From contig JAFGLL010000088.1 in the NCBI GenBank assembly GCA_016928095.1, positions 1 through 32,247 of the forward strand: a stretch of 32,247 nucleotides of DNA, read 5' to 3'. The stretch's first letter is position 1; the number at the start of each line of letters is the position of its first letter. A program made the position numbers and the translations under genes. The notes below the pieces were generated by a model. The model saw nothing but the letters and a program-made list of their open reading frames with translations, ran no database searches and was not told the origin of the DNA. This DNA comes from Thermoplasmatota archaeon. Lineage in GTDB: Archaea > Thermoplasmatota > Penumbrarchaeia > Penumbrarchaeales > Penumbrarchaeaceae. This document shows, piece by piece, positions 17,429 to 25,105 of the stretch.

Positions 17429-19996
17429 ATGGAGCCAAGGAAGTTCATGATCTCGTTGCTCCTGACGATCCTGCTTTCTGGAGCTGGCCTGATTGCCTTA
17501 TCAGGTAATGGAGAAGGTTCAGTCGATGTTCCAGGGAACGGCCCTTCTCCACCAAGCATCATAATAGATGATCGAATGACCGATGAAATGGCGGATGATC
17601 CTGTGTGGAGTTTCGTCCATTTCAACGGGCGGGGGAACGGTCAGGAGCTGTCCGCAGGTATCGAAAGAACGGGAGCACAGGTCAGGCGGGTATATGATAT
17701 CGCCCCGGTGATATCGGTTTTGTTCTCATCAATGGACCAGGTCCGCTCCGTCAGCGAGATGGAAGGGGTTACCCGTATCGAGGCACAGTCATCGGTCCGC
17801 ACGATGATGGATATCTCCACCGCTTCGATCAAGGCAAACCCTTCCAGTTTATACAGTCCAAGGACCGCAAGGGGACTCGGTATGACGGGGGATGGGATCA
17901 CCATCGCGATAATAGATTCTGGTGTGGATAATGAGCATCCCACACTTCAGGGGTCCTTTGTTGCAGGTGTCGACCTCACTTTACCCATCAATACTCCTCT
18001 GAACCCTGATGATGGGTCGTTCGATCCCGACGATCGCAACGGTCACGGCACCGGGGTTGCATCGATAGCTCTTGGTAGAGGGGGTCCGGAAGGGAATTAC
18101 ACTGGAGTGGCCCCTTCGGCCGGGCTTATAGATATCAAGGTTGTTGGATTGAACGGCCTGACCATGAACCAGAACAGCCTTATGGATGCTTTCCAGTGGT
18201 GTTCGGACAACAAGGATACCGTTTGGGGGGATACAGGATATACGGGTGTGGATATCATATCGATAAGCCTTGGTATAGGGGGAGGGGCAGGAGCCTTGAC
18301 CCAGGCAATGGACCAGCTTGTGGGGGAAGGTGTCGTTGTAGTCCAGAGCGCCGGGAATTCCGGGTCGCCTTACGGGGATGATTCAGGTACGACCTGGGCT
18401 GACAGGTCGATCGTCGTCGGAGCTGTCAACGACCAGAGGACCATTGACCGATCGGATGATGAGTTCTGGTCGTCATCGACCTACGGACCAAGGACGGATG
18501 ATGGTGATAACAATCCTTATGATGAGCTGAGACCGGATGTCGTCGCTCCAGGAGTCTCCATCACTTTCGCGTCGTCATCGAGGACCTCAAGATTGCAGGG
18601 AGCCAACGGGTGGTCCACAGGATCTGGAACTTCCTATTCCACCCCTCATGTGTCGGGTACCGTGGCATTGATGCTCCAGGCAAAGGGTTCTCTGTCGCCT
18701 ACCGAACAGAACAATCACATTTCAATGATACTGCATCAGTCCTCCGAGCCCAGGGGCGAACCCTATGATGTTACCCTCTCGACCACATACGATACGAAGT
18801 ACGGATACGGTCTCCTGGATGCTTACGAGGCCGTGAAGACCTCGCTGACATACATACCGGTGAACCACAGGCCGGAGATCACCTATTTTGCCGTGGAGCC
18901 TAATGTTACTACCGCGGGATCCACCTGCCGGATCAGAGCAGTGGCATCGGATGTGGACGAGGAGATGCTCACTTATACCCTGACCGTTGATGACGGTGTT
19001 CTTACGGGTGATGGACCGATATGGGACTGGAAAGCCCCCTCGGAACCGGGCAAGTACTACTTCAACCTGGCCGTTACGGATGTATCAGGAGGGAAGGACA
19101 CCGCCTCGACCTATGTTCTGGTCGAAGAAGGGCCTCCGAACAGACCCCCCGTGATAACATCCTTCAAGACCGACCTATCGGTGGTCCCCGTCGGTGGTAC
19201 AGCGAACCTGAGGGTCATAGCCATTGATCAGGACGGTGATGAGCTCGGATATGACTATGTTGCTGAAAGAGGGTCCATCCAGGGCACGGGGGATGAGGTG
19301 GTCTACAGGGCACCGTCCCAACCCGTTCGTGATAGGATATCGGTGACAGTATCGGACGGAAGAGGAGGTACGGATACCAGTTCGCTGGAGATAGATGTGA
19401 GGGAGGAAGCTGTCAATTCACCTCCCGTGATCACCCTGGTGACCTTGGAGCCGGGGGTCATCGATTCCAACACCTCCGGGGAGAGGGTGGTGCTCTATGC
19501 CCAGATAGACGACCCTGACGGTCTGGAGGATATTGATGTGGTGATAGCGGACCTGAGCTCCATCGGAGGTGTTTCCGGAGTGGAGATGCTCAACAACGGT
19601 GTCGATCCGGACGTTGCAGCAGGGGACCTGGAGTTCACTCTCGAGCTGCCATCCATCGCAGATCTGGACAATGGTACCTACACGATCTTCGTCACTGTCT
19701 ACGACATCGGCGGTGGCTCCGATACGGCATCTGTGAAGCTGATAGTGGATATACCTTACTCCTCTACCGATGTGGAAGGACACCAGAAGGGAATAGGTAC
19801 GATGACCCTGCTTTTCCTCATTGTGGCCATCGTCCTGATCGTGATCGTTCTGGTCGCAGTATTCGTCCTCAGGTCCAGATCGAAGCGGGAAGCCGTAATA
19901 CCCCGTCAGGGGCAGTATCCAGTTCAATATCAGACCGCGGAGAACACACACCCTTATCAGACCGCCCCAAAGTTCAAGCCCGTGGGTCCTAGGTAG
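17429..19996 (+). CDS. membrane-anchored subtilisin-like serine protease (S8) with Ig-like domains
   Basis: The 855-residue protein begins with signal peptide MEPRKFMISLLLTILL. The ATG at 17429 is chosen because AGGAG (17415-17419) lies 9 nt upstream; in-frame ATGs at 17387 and 17423 fit less well. The catalytic residues Asp163 (IIDSGVD), His206 (NGHGTG), Asn310 (SAGNSG) and Ser402 (SGTSYSTPH) are intact. Three Ig-like modules follow (about 478-570, 570-660, 662-775), then a TM helix (790-814) and a basic, Gln/Pro-rich cytoplasmic tail ending in PKFKPVGPR. It is a smaller relative of the giant subtilase at 11196. The 3' end lies one nucleotide from the convergent trmJ gene. Confidence 0.93.
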   Translation: MEPRKFMISLLLTILLSGAGLIALSGNGEGSVDVPGNGPSPPSIIIDDRMTDEMADDPVWSFVHFNGRGNGQELSAGIERTGAQVRRVYDIAPVISVLFSSMDQVRSVSEMEGVTRIEAQSSVRTMMDISTASIKANPSSLYSPRTARGLGMTGDGITIAIIDSGVDNEHPTLQGSFVAGVDLTLPINTPLNPDDGSFDPDDRNGHGTGVASIALGRGGPEGNYTGVAPSAGLIDIKVVGLNGLTMNQNSLMDAFQWCSDNKDTVWGDTGYTGVDIISISLGIGGGAGALTQAMDQLVGEGVVVVQSAGNSGSPYGDDSGTTWADRSIVVGAVNDQRTIDRSDDEFWSSSTYGPRTDDGDNNPYDELRPDVVAPGVSITFASSSRTSRLQGANGWSTGSGTSYSTPHVSGTVALMLQAKGSLSPTEQNNHISMILHQSSEPRGEPYDVTLSTTYDTKYGYGLLDAYEAVKTSLTYIPVNHRPEITYFAVEPNVTTAGSTCRIRAVASDVDEEMLTYTLTVDDGVLTGDGPIWDWKAPSEPGKYYFNLAVTDVSGGKDTASTYVLVEEGPPNRPPVITSFKTDLSVVPVGGTANLRVIAIDQDGDELGYDYVAERGSIQGTGDEVVYRAPSQPVRDRISVTVSDGRGGTDTSSLEIDVREEAVNSPPVITLVTLEPGVIDSNTSGERVVLYAQIDDPDGLEDIDVVIADLSSIGGVSGVEMLNNGVDPDVAAGDLEFTLELPSIADLDNGTYTIFVTVYDIGGGSDTASVKLIVDIPYSSTDVEGHQKGIGTMTLLFLIVAIVLIVIVLVAVFVLRSRSKREAVIPRQGQYPVQYQTAENTHPYQTAPKFKPVGPR

Positions 19997-19997
19997 T

Positions 19998-20738
19998 TCA
20001 CTCTTCCTTTCTCTTTCGCTTGTAGTCCATTGCCCTGGAAAAGGTTCCCATCAGGGAATTGAACTCCCTCTTGCTCGGGGCAGCTCTGGAAACCATTCTC
20101 CTGAAATTGGTCCTGGCTATCGGTCTCTTGTGCTCAGGAACCCCCGAGATCTCCATCAACCTCTCGTAATGTTGTAGGAGCGCGTTCTTCTCCCTGACGG
20201 ATATCGTCGGAGAATTCCTTCTGATGGGCGAGTTGAGAGCAGCCCACAGCTCGTAGAATATTATCCCAGCCGAGTGGGAAAGGTTCAGGATAGGGTAATC
20301 GGGAGATGCGGTTACGGTCACCATCATATCACAAAGCTTGATCTCTTCCCTGAGGAGTCCCCGGTCCTCCCGGCCGAAAACGAGACCCACCTTACCGGAG
20401 ATCGTTCTGGACCATCTGATCATCTCATCAAGCGTCACGGGGTTCCTCTGATAGCATTTCTCTCCGGAATCGGAGATCCCAGATGTACCGACCAGGAAGT
20501 CCAGGTCCATTGATGCTTCGGCAAGGGACCCGTAGACCTTCGAGGAGAGCAGGATGTCCTTTCCATGCATGGAATATGCAATGGCCTCGTCCTGAAGCTC
20601 CGGAGGATCTATCATTGCCATCCTGGTCATTCCGAAATTCCTAGCAAGTCTGGCGATCGAACCTATGTTGCCCTGATATAGAGGGGCAACCAGCACTGGT
20701 ATGAACTCTGGCTTCTCAAGGTCCCCCATCCTGTTCAC
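19998..20738 (-). CDS. trmJ: tRNA 2'-O-methyltransferase TrmJ (SPOUT family)
   Basis: TrmJ methylates the ribose of nucleotide 32 in tRNA anticodon loops using S-adenosylmethionine. The SPOUT/SpoU knot is clear: N-terminal VLVAPLYQGNIGSIARLARN, then LVFGREDRGL and NLSHSAGIIFYEL that form the cofactor site. A C-terminal helical extension completes 246 residues, the usual size. The GTG at 20738 is given because the TATA element at 20760-20771 predicts transcription from about 20739. An ATG nine nucleotides further in (20729) is an equally possible start. It is divergent from truA, another tRNA-modifying gene. Confidence 0.9.
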   Translation of the reverse strand: MNRMGDLEKPEFIPVLVAPLYQGNIGSIARLARNFGMTRMAMIDPPELQDEAIAYSMHGKDILLSSKVYGSLAEASMDLDFLVGTSGISDSGEKCYQRNPVTLDEMIRWSRTISGKVGLVFGREDRGLLREEIKLCDMMVTVTASPDYPILNLSHSAGIIFYELWAALNSPIRRNSPTISVREKNALLQHYERLMEISGVPEHKRPIARTNFRRMVSRAAPSKREFNSLMGTFSRAMDYKRKRKEE

Positions 20739-20759
20739 GGTACGGCGAAGCAGTGTAAA

Positions 20760-20771
20760 GCTATATTTGTT
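20760..20771. promoter_or_regulatory. shared bidirectional TATA element between trmJ and truA
   Basis: GCTATATTTGTT reads as a TATA-like box on both strands (CTATATTT on plus, AAATATAG on minus). It is centred about 27 nt from the truA ATG (20792) and about 27 nt from the trmJ GTG (20738). Both messages would be leaderless and driven from one site. Confidence 0.55.
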
Positions 20772-20791
20772 TCCGATGGAATGGGGGGGCT

Positions 20792-21634
20792 ATGCATCTT
20801 GCTGTCAAGGTTGCTTATGACGGCTCCCTTTTCCACGGGTCCCAGAGACAGGGTGACGATGATATAGCGTCCGTGGAAGGGACCATTGCCCGGGCTTTGA
20901 AGAAGGTCCATCAGGGGGTGGACCTGAGCCATTGGCCTTTGAGGTTCTCATCCAGGACCGACGCGGGAGTATCGGCTCTGGGGAATGTATTCACCATTGA
21001 CGTCGAGATGGGACCTGACGAGTTCCTGAGAGCCCTCAATGCCAACATGGATGGTGTATGGTGCTGGGCTTGGGGGAGACCGAGACCCGGGCAGAACATA
21101 AGATGGGCTTCATCGAGATGGTACCGCTATCATCTGTTACCGCAGACGGTGACCCCGGACAGGGTCCAGGAGCTGAACGAGGTCCTCTCCCTGTTCAAAG
21201 AGGAGCACGACTTCTCCAATCTTTGCAGGCTGGAAGATGAGAAGAACCCTGTCACCTTTATAGAAGACATAAAGGCGATGGACCTCTCCGGGAATGGTGA
21301 GCTCGTCGTCGTGGATGTCATCGGATCAAGGTTCCTCTGGAACCAGGTCCGCAGGATGATGGGGGTGGCACTGAGCGTTCTCGATGGGACCTTTGACATC
21401 AACGATCTTCGTATACTGCTCAAAGAGAGGGAAGGAGAGACCGGCGCTCTTCTGGGCAAGGTAAAGACCCTTCCCCCCACCGGGCTAGTATTGATGGATG
21501 TTCGGTTCAAGGACATAGGGTTCGAGGTTTCCGATGAGGCGCTGGGAATAGCCATCAGAAAGAATACTGACATGTCATGGGAAGCCTCGATGAGGGTACT
21601 TCTTCATACGGCCATGCGGAGCATGAGAAGATGA
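20792..21634 (+). CDS. truA: tRNA pseudouridine synthase A
   Basis: TruA converts uridines at positions 38-40 of tRNA anticodon arms to pseudouridine. The product has 280 residues. Family features are AYDGSLFHGSQRQ (8-20), the catalytic Asp57 in SSRTDAGVSA, the tRNA-binding RYHLLPQ region, and DVIGSRFLWNQVRRMMGV. The start is an ATG without a clear ribosome-binding site but at the predicted transcription start. A T5 tract follows the stop by about 15 nt and may serve as terminator. Confidence 0.94.
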   Translation: MHLAVKVAYDGSLFHGSQRQGDDDIASVEGTIARALKKVHQGVDLSHWPLRFSSRTDAGVSALGNVFTIDVEMGPDEFLRALNANMDGVWCWAWGRPRPGQNIRWASSRWYRYHLLPQTVTPDRVQELNEVLSLFKEEHDFSNLCRLEDEKNPVTFIEDIKAMDLSGNGELVVVDVIGSRFLWNQVRRMMGVALSVLDGTFDINDLRILLKEREGETGALLGKVKTLPPTGLVLMDVRFKDIGFEVSDEALGIAIRKNTDMSWEASMRVLLHTAMRSMRR

Positions 21635-21883
21635 GGTAAGGTCCGATCTTTTTACCTTCTCGACCTCTATCTTCACTTCTGGCACCAGAGCGGTAAAAAA
21701 CTCCAGAGCGTCTATGAGCATGAGTTCACGATCGATACATGGAAGGTTTCAGGAGAAGGCCTATGGGCGATAGTGACAGCTTCATTTGTGATATATTCGA
21801 AGCTCATGGTACCAGTGCTGTTGACCCATTTCGGTGAGGAAGTAACGGAAGGAGATCGGGAGGTTACGCGTCTTATCACCCAT
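21575..21883 (-). pseudogene. possible small or frameshifted coding region in the truA downstream gap (speculative)
   Basis: The 21635-21940 gap has no clear plus-strand gene. On the minus strand three short overlapping frames look protein-like. They are MGDKTRNLPISFRYFLTEMG... (21883-21782, 33 residues), a frame entered by the GTG at 21880 ending ...ETFHVSIVNSCS (21712), and MLIDALEFFTALVPEVKIEV... (21721-21575, 48 residues). The first start sits about 27 nt from the symmetric A+T element at 21905-21917, as leaderless archaeal genes do. Reading the second frame into the third needs a -1 shift near 21720-21740. This could be a decayed gene, a base-call error or chance. The last 60 nt are antisense to truA. 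Confidence 0.2.
21649..21653 (+). terminator. possible U-tract terminator after truA
   Basis: A run of five T residues 15 nt after the truA stop could act as an archaeal U-tract terminator. TTTTTACC at 21649-21656 is also matched by its complement GGTAAAAA at 21692-21699, so a 34-nt-loop hairpin is possible; the run AAAAAA at 21695-21700 gives a U-tract on the opposite strand. Confidence 0.3.
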
Positions 21884-21904
21884 CCTCTGAGCGCATAGAC
21901 CACC

Positions 21905-21917
21905 ACAAATAATAAAT
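21905..21917. promoter_or_regulatory. symmetric TATA-like element upstream of the beta-helix protein gene
   Basis: CAAATAATAAATC lies about 27-30 nt before the GTG at 21941, supporting a leaderless start for that gene. On the minus strand GATTTATTATTTG is equally placed relative to an ATG at 21883. Confidence 0.5.
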
Positions 21918-21940
21918 CGGGATAAACAGGTCCATTCTCC

Positions 21941-24900
21941 GTGTATCGAGTCTGGATGATGATCATATCCCTCCTGATACCCGCAGTGGTCCCCTTCACG
22001 GGACAGGCCGGGTCCATCCATTCACAGACCCGGATATCGTACGATCTCGTATTCAACGGAACCTGCGTGATCGATGTGGGTACAAACGTGACATGGGAGA
22101 ACCAGCAGGTGTCATGCGAGTATGGATTGAACAACAGCGGGACCCTTCTCATCATGAACTCCACGGTGAACATGGGAGACTCGTTCATCCACAACACAGG
22201 ATGGATCAACATGGTCAACTCCACAATCCTAGTAGGAGGGCCGGGGATGTTCAACCAGGGTTATCTCAATATGACCGATCTGGATGGTGATCAGGGTACA
22301 GCCGAGGACGGGTCGTTACTCATCGGCACACGGAACTCCTCATCAGGAGAATATCCCCTCATGCAGATGGTGATCAACCTCAGGTCCACTTTGAACGCGA
22401 CACGTTCCCGCATCGATGGTCTCAGGCTTTCCGCGGGGAACCAGTTCCTGAAAGAGCTCACAATGAGGAATTCCACAATCATACGACCGAACTGGGGATC
22501 ATCCCTCGGATCGATGGAGATGTACGGAAATGGGAGTGCCACGGCCATAGAATGCTTCCACTCCATCTCCCTCACGGACATCCACATTACGGACTATGAA
22601 AAGGGAGTGGTCCTGAAAGGACCAAAAACATACACCCATCTTGTTATCTCGAACTGCGGGACCGGTATTGAAGTTGGATCGACAGGTACCACATTGGAGG
22701 ATTCAATCCTGACGAACAACACGATACAGATCATATCATCGGCGAACCTGACCATCATCGATACAGAGGTCAAGAATGGGCAGATCTATCTATCCACCAC
22801 CGGGACCTCGACCATTCATGGGAGTTCGTTTCTGAATATGACCTCGATAGAGGGCCTCTCGAGAGGGGTTGTCAGGGATTCGGAGTTCACAGGTTGCACG
22901 ATCGCCCTGGAGCGTCCCTTCAACTCCATCATCACAAGGAACCGGTTCACATGGAACCAGAAGGCCGTCGAGGAAGGGGAAGATTGTATCTTTTTCCACA
23001 ATTCCTTCATCGGGAACAAAATGATCGTGACAGGTCCACTTCTTTCGACCTGGTACAATGAAAACCTGACGGAAGGGAACTATTACGACATTTACATGGG
23101 TAAAGATGACGGGTCGAAAGGCAGGCCTTGCGGTGACGGGGTCGGTGATACGGATATCCCATTCCTGGCAAGGGACCCTTATCCTCTCCTGCAGGACATG
23201 TACTGGGATATGCCCACGATCCCCGTGCTGGAGGTGAGGTATCAGCAGGGGTCGGACAGGGTTGACCTGAGCTGGGAGGCCGGTGGAACACGTTATATCG
23301 TCCAGAGGTCCACCTCGGAGGATTTCTCGACAAGATTGGTATCGTGGTCCACTGCAGATGCCGCACTTTCCGTTCACAACAACGAGAACACGACCCTGTA
23401 TTTCAGGGTCCGTGTCTACAATACGATCGGATCGAAAGGGTGGAGTATGACCAAAAAGGTCGAGGTGAACCAGTTCCCGTTGCCTCCGAGCGTCATCTGG
23501 TTGGACCCCGTTCCCGAGGGAAAGGCCATGAAGGTCAGTTGGAAATGGGATGGAGAAGACCTGTACAGGGCTTTGATCTACTACGGTCACGGGCTATCGG
23601 ATAGCAGCGTTGTCGGGGTCTATTACCCGGAATCAAGCGTGGTGATAGACAACCTCATGAACGAATTGGAGTATTCGTTCATTATTATCACCATGGACCA
23701 TTCCGGGCTCACTTCTGAAAGTACCATGGTAATGAAGGGAGTTCCACGGGATACGGTCCCCCCACCCCCTCCAAGGGGTCTCATTGCCCGGACCAGGACC
23801 AATGCATCCATCGCTCTGGAATGGAGCCCACCTTTGACCCAGGACCTCTGGGGATATGTGATCTACCGTCGTGACCCGGGTTCGATGGAATTCCATGAGC
23901 TCACCAGGCTCTCCAAGTCCGTCCTCTACTATGAGGACAGAGGGCTTTCCGACAATACCACTTATGAATATGCGATGGCTACCATCGATGATGATGGTCC
24001 CATCTCGGTGCTTTCGGAGATCGTTTCCAACACAACGGCCCACAACAATCAGAGGCCTATCTTCATCGGCTCCGAATTGATAATCTACATGGTAGAGGAC
24101 GAAGGTCCCTCTAACAGCAGGATACTGGAGCATTTCCTTGATCCGGACGGTGACCCTTTGGTCTTCAGCATCGTCGAATATTTTCCTTTCTATGCAATGA
24201 TCGCTGAAGGTCTTCTATGGGTGGTCCCGGAACCTGACCAGGCCGGCGAGGGGTATGTGCAGATAGGGGTTTTCGACGGTGAAGAATATTCCTATTATCT
24301 GATAGGAGTACTTGTCGAGCCGGTGGAGGACCCTCCGCGGAATGTACGTATCATAAGTCCAGTGAACGGCAGTATAATACTCCCCGGGACAATGGTGGTC
24401 CTTGAAGCTTCGGGATACGATCCGGATGTCGACAACGGTGATGTCCTGAATGTCACATGGACATCGGACAGGGATGGTCAGCTCCAGATCAGCACTCAGT
24501 CGATAATGAGGACGGTAAGAGAGCTTGGTCCGGGAAAGCATCTGATCTCGATCACCGTCGAGGATAAGGCCGGCAATGTCGCCAGGGATTCGGTAGAGGT
24601 CATGGTATCCCTGTGGGGTTGGGGTGAGGTCCCCTGGAGGGTCGCCTTCTCGGACCCGGAACGCAGGATAGACCTGACGGACCCGTATCTCGAGATCACA
24701 ATAAACAACGATTCCCCCCTCGTTCTGAGGTTCCATATCCAGGGTGAGATCGGAGGGATATCACTCTCCGGAGAACGGAACGTGCTGATCGGACCGATGT
24801 CCAGCGGTAATATTGCCCTTGAGGTCCCGACAGGTCTCGATCCGGACGATGAGTTGCTGGTCGGTCTTGCAATAGAGGTCCAGACCCTGAACGGGACCTA

Positions 24901-25075
24901 TGGGGGCACGATGGAGATATCCGATGTTTACAGAGTGGTATCCGGAAATGATACAGGGTCCACAGAAGCCTGGATGGTCATCATCATCATTGCGGTTTCC
25001 ATCCTGGCCTTGATCGGTATAAGCTCATATACCATTATCAGCCTGAAGACCAGGAACGACCGCAAAGGTGATTAG
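21941..25075 (+). CDS. secreted/anchored beta-helix protein with fibronectin type III and Ig-like domains
   Basis: The 1044-residue product starts with a signal peptide (MYRVWMMIISLLIPAVVPFT) from a GTG; ATGs at 21956 and 21959 are alternatives. Residues ~35-420 hold repeated short strands such as GTLLIMNSTVNMG and GMFNQGYLNMTD with many Asn-X-Ser/Thr sequons, resembling a right-handed parallel beta-helix of the NosD/pectate-lyase-like type. FN3-like modules follow (about 435-510, 511-600, 606-700), then cadherin/Ig-like domains (703-900) and a further beta region. A C-terminal TM helix (about 1010-1034) ends in a short basic tail. Extracellular polysaccharide or surface binding is possible; no catalytic residues can be assigned. 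It lies 30 nt upstream of hypE on the same strand. Confidence 0.8.
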   Translation: MYRVWMMIISLLIPAVVPFTGQAGSIHSQTRISYDLVFNGTCVIDVGTNVTWENQQVSCEYGLNNSGTLLIMNSTVNMGDSFIHNTGWINMVNSTILVGGPGMFNQGYLNMTDLDGDQGTAEDGSLLIGTRNSSSGEYPLMQMVINLRSTLNATRSRIDGLRLSAGNQFLKELTMRNSTIIRPNWGSSLGSMEMYGNGSATAIECFHSISLTDIHITDYEKGVVLKGPKTYTHLVISNCGTGIEVGSTGTTLEDSILTNNTIQIISSANLTIIDTEVKNGQIYLSTTGTSTIHGSSFLNMTSIEGLSRGVVRDSEFTGCTIALERPFNSIITRNRFTWNQKAVEEGEDCIFFHNSFIGNKMIVTGPLLSTWYNENLTEGNYYDIYMGKDDGSKGRPCGDGVGDTDIPFLARDPYPLLQDMYWDMPTIPVLEVRYQQGSDRVDLSWEAGGTRYIVQRSTSEDFSTRLVSWSTADAALSVHNNENTTLYFRVRVYNTIGSKGWSMTKKVEVNQFPLPPSVIWLDPVPEGKAMKVSWKWDGEDLYRALIYYGHGLSDSSVVGVYYPESSVVIDNLMNELEYSFIIITMDHSGLTSESTMVMKGVPRDTVPPPPPRGLIARTRTNASIALEWSPPLTQDLWGYVIYRRDPGSMEFHELTRLSKSVLYYEDRGLSDNTTYEYAMATIDDDGPISVLSEIVSNTTAHNNQRPIFIGSELIIYMVEDEGPSNSRILEHFLDPDGDPLVFSIVEYFPFYAMIAEGLLWVVPEPDQAGEGYVQIGVFDGEEYSYYLIGVLVEPVEDPPRNVRIISPVNGSIILPGTMVVLEASGYDPDVDNGDVLNVTWTSDRDGQLQISTQSIMRTVRELGPGKHLISITVEDKAGNVARDSVEVMVSLWGWGEVPWRVAFSDPERRIDLTDPYLEITINNDSPLVLRFHIQGEIGGISLSGERNVLIGPMSSGNIALEVPTGLDPDDELLVGLAIEVQTLNGTYGGTMEISDVYRVVSGNDTGSTEAWMVIIIIAVSILALIGISSYTIISLKTRNDRKGD

Positions 25076-25105
25076 CAAGTTCTACATGGTCGTTCCGAGG
25101 CTCCT

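Noticed and set aside
22790-23590. 266-codon minus-strand frame opposite the beta-helix gene
   Set aside because: The plus strand carries signal peptide, FN3 domains and TM anchor, while the antisense product resembles nothing and has no start signal.
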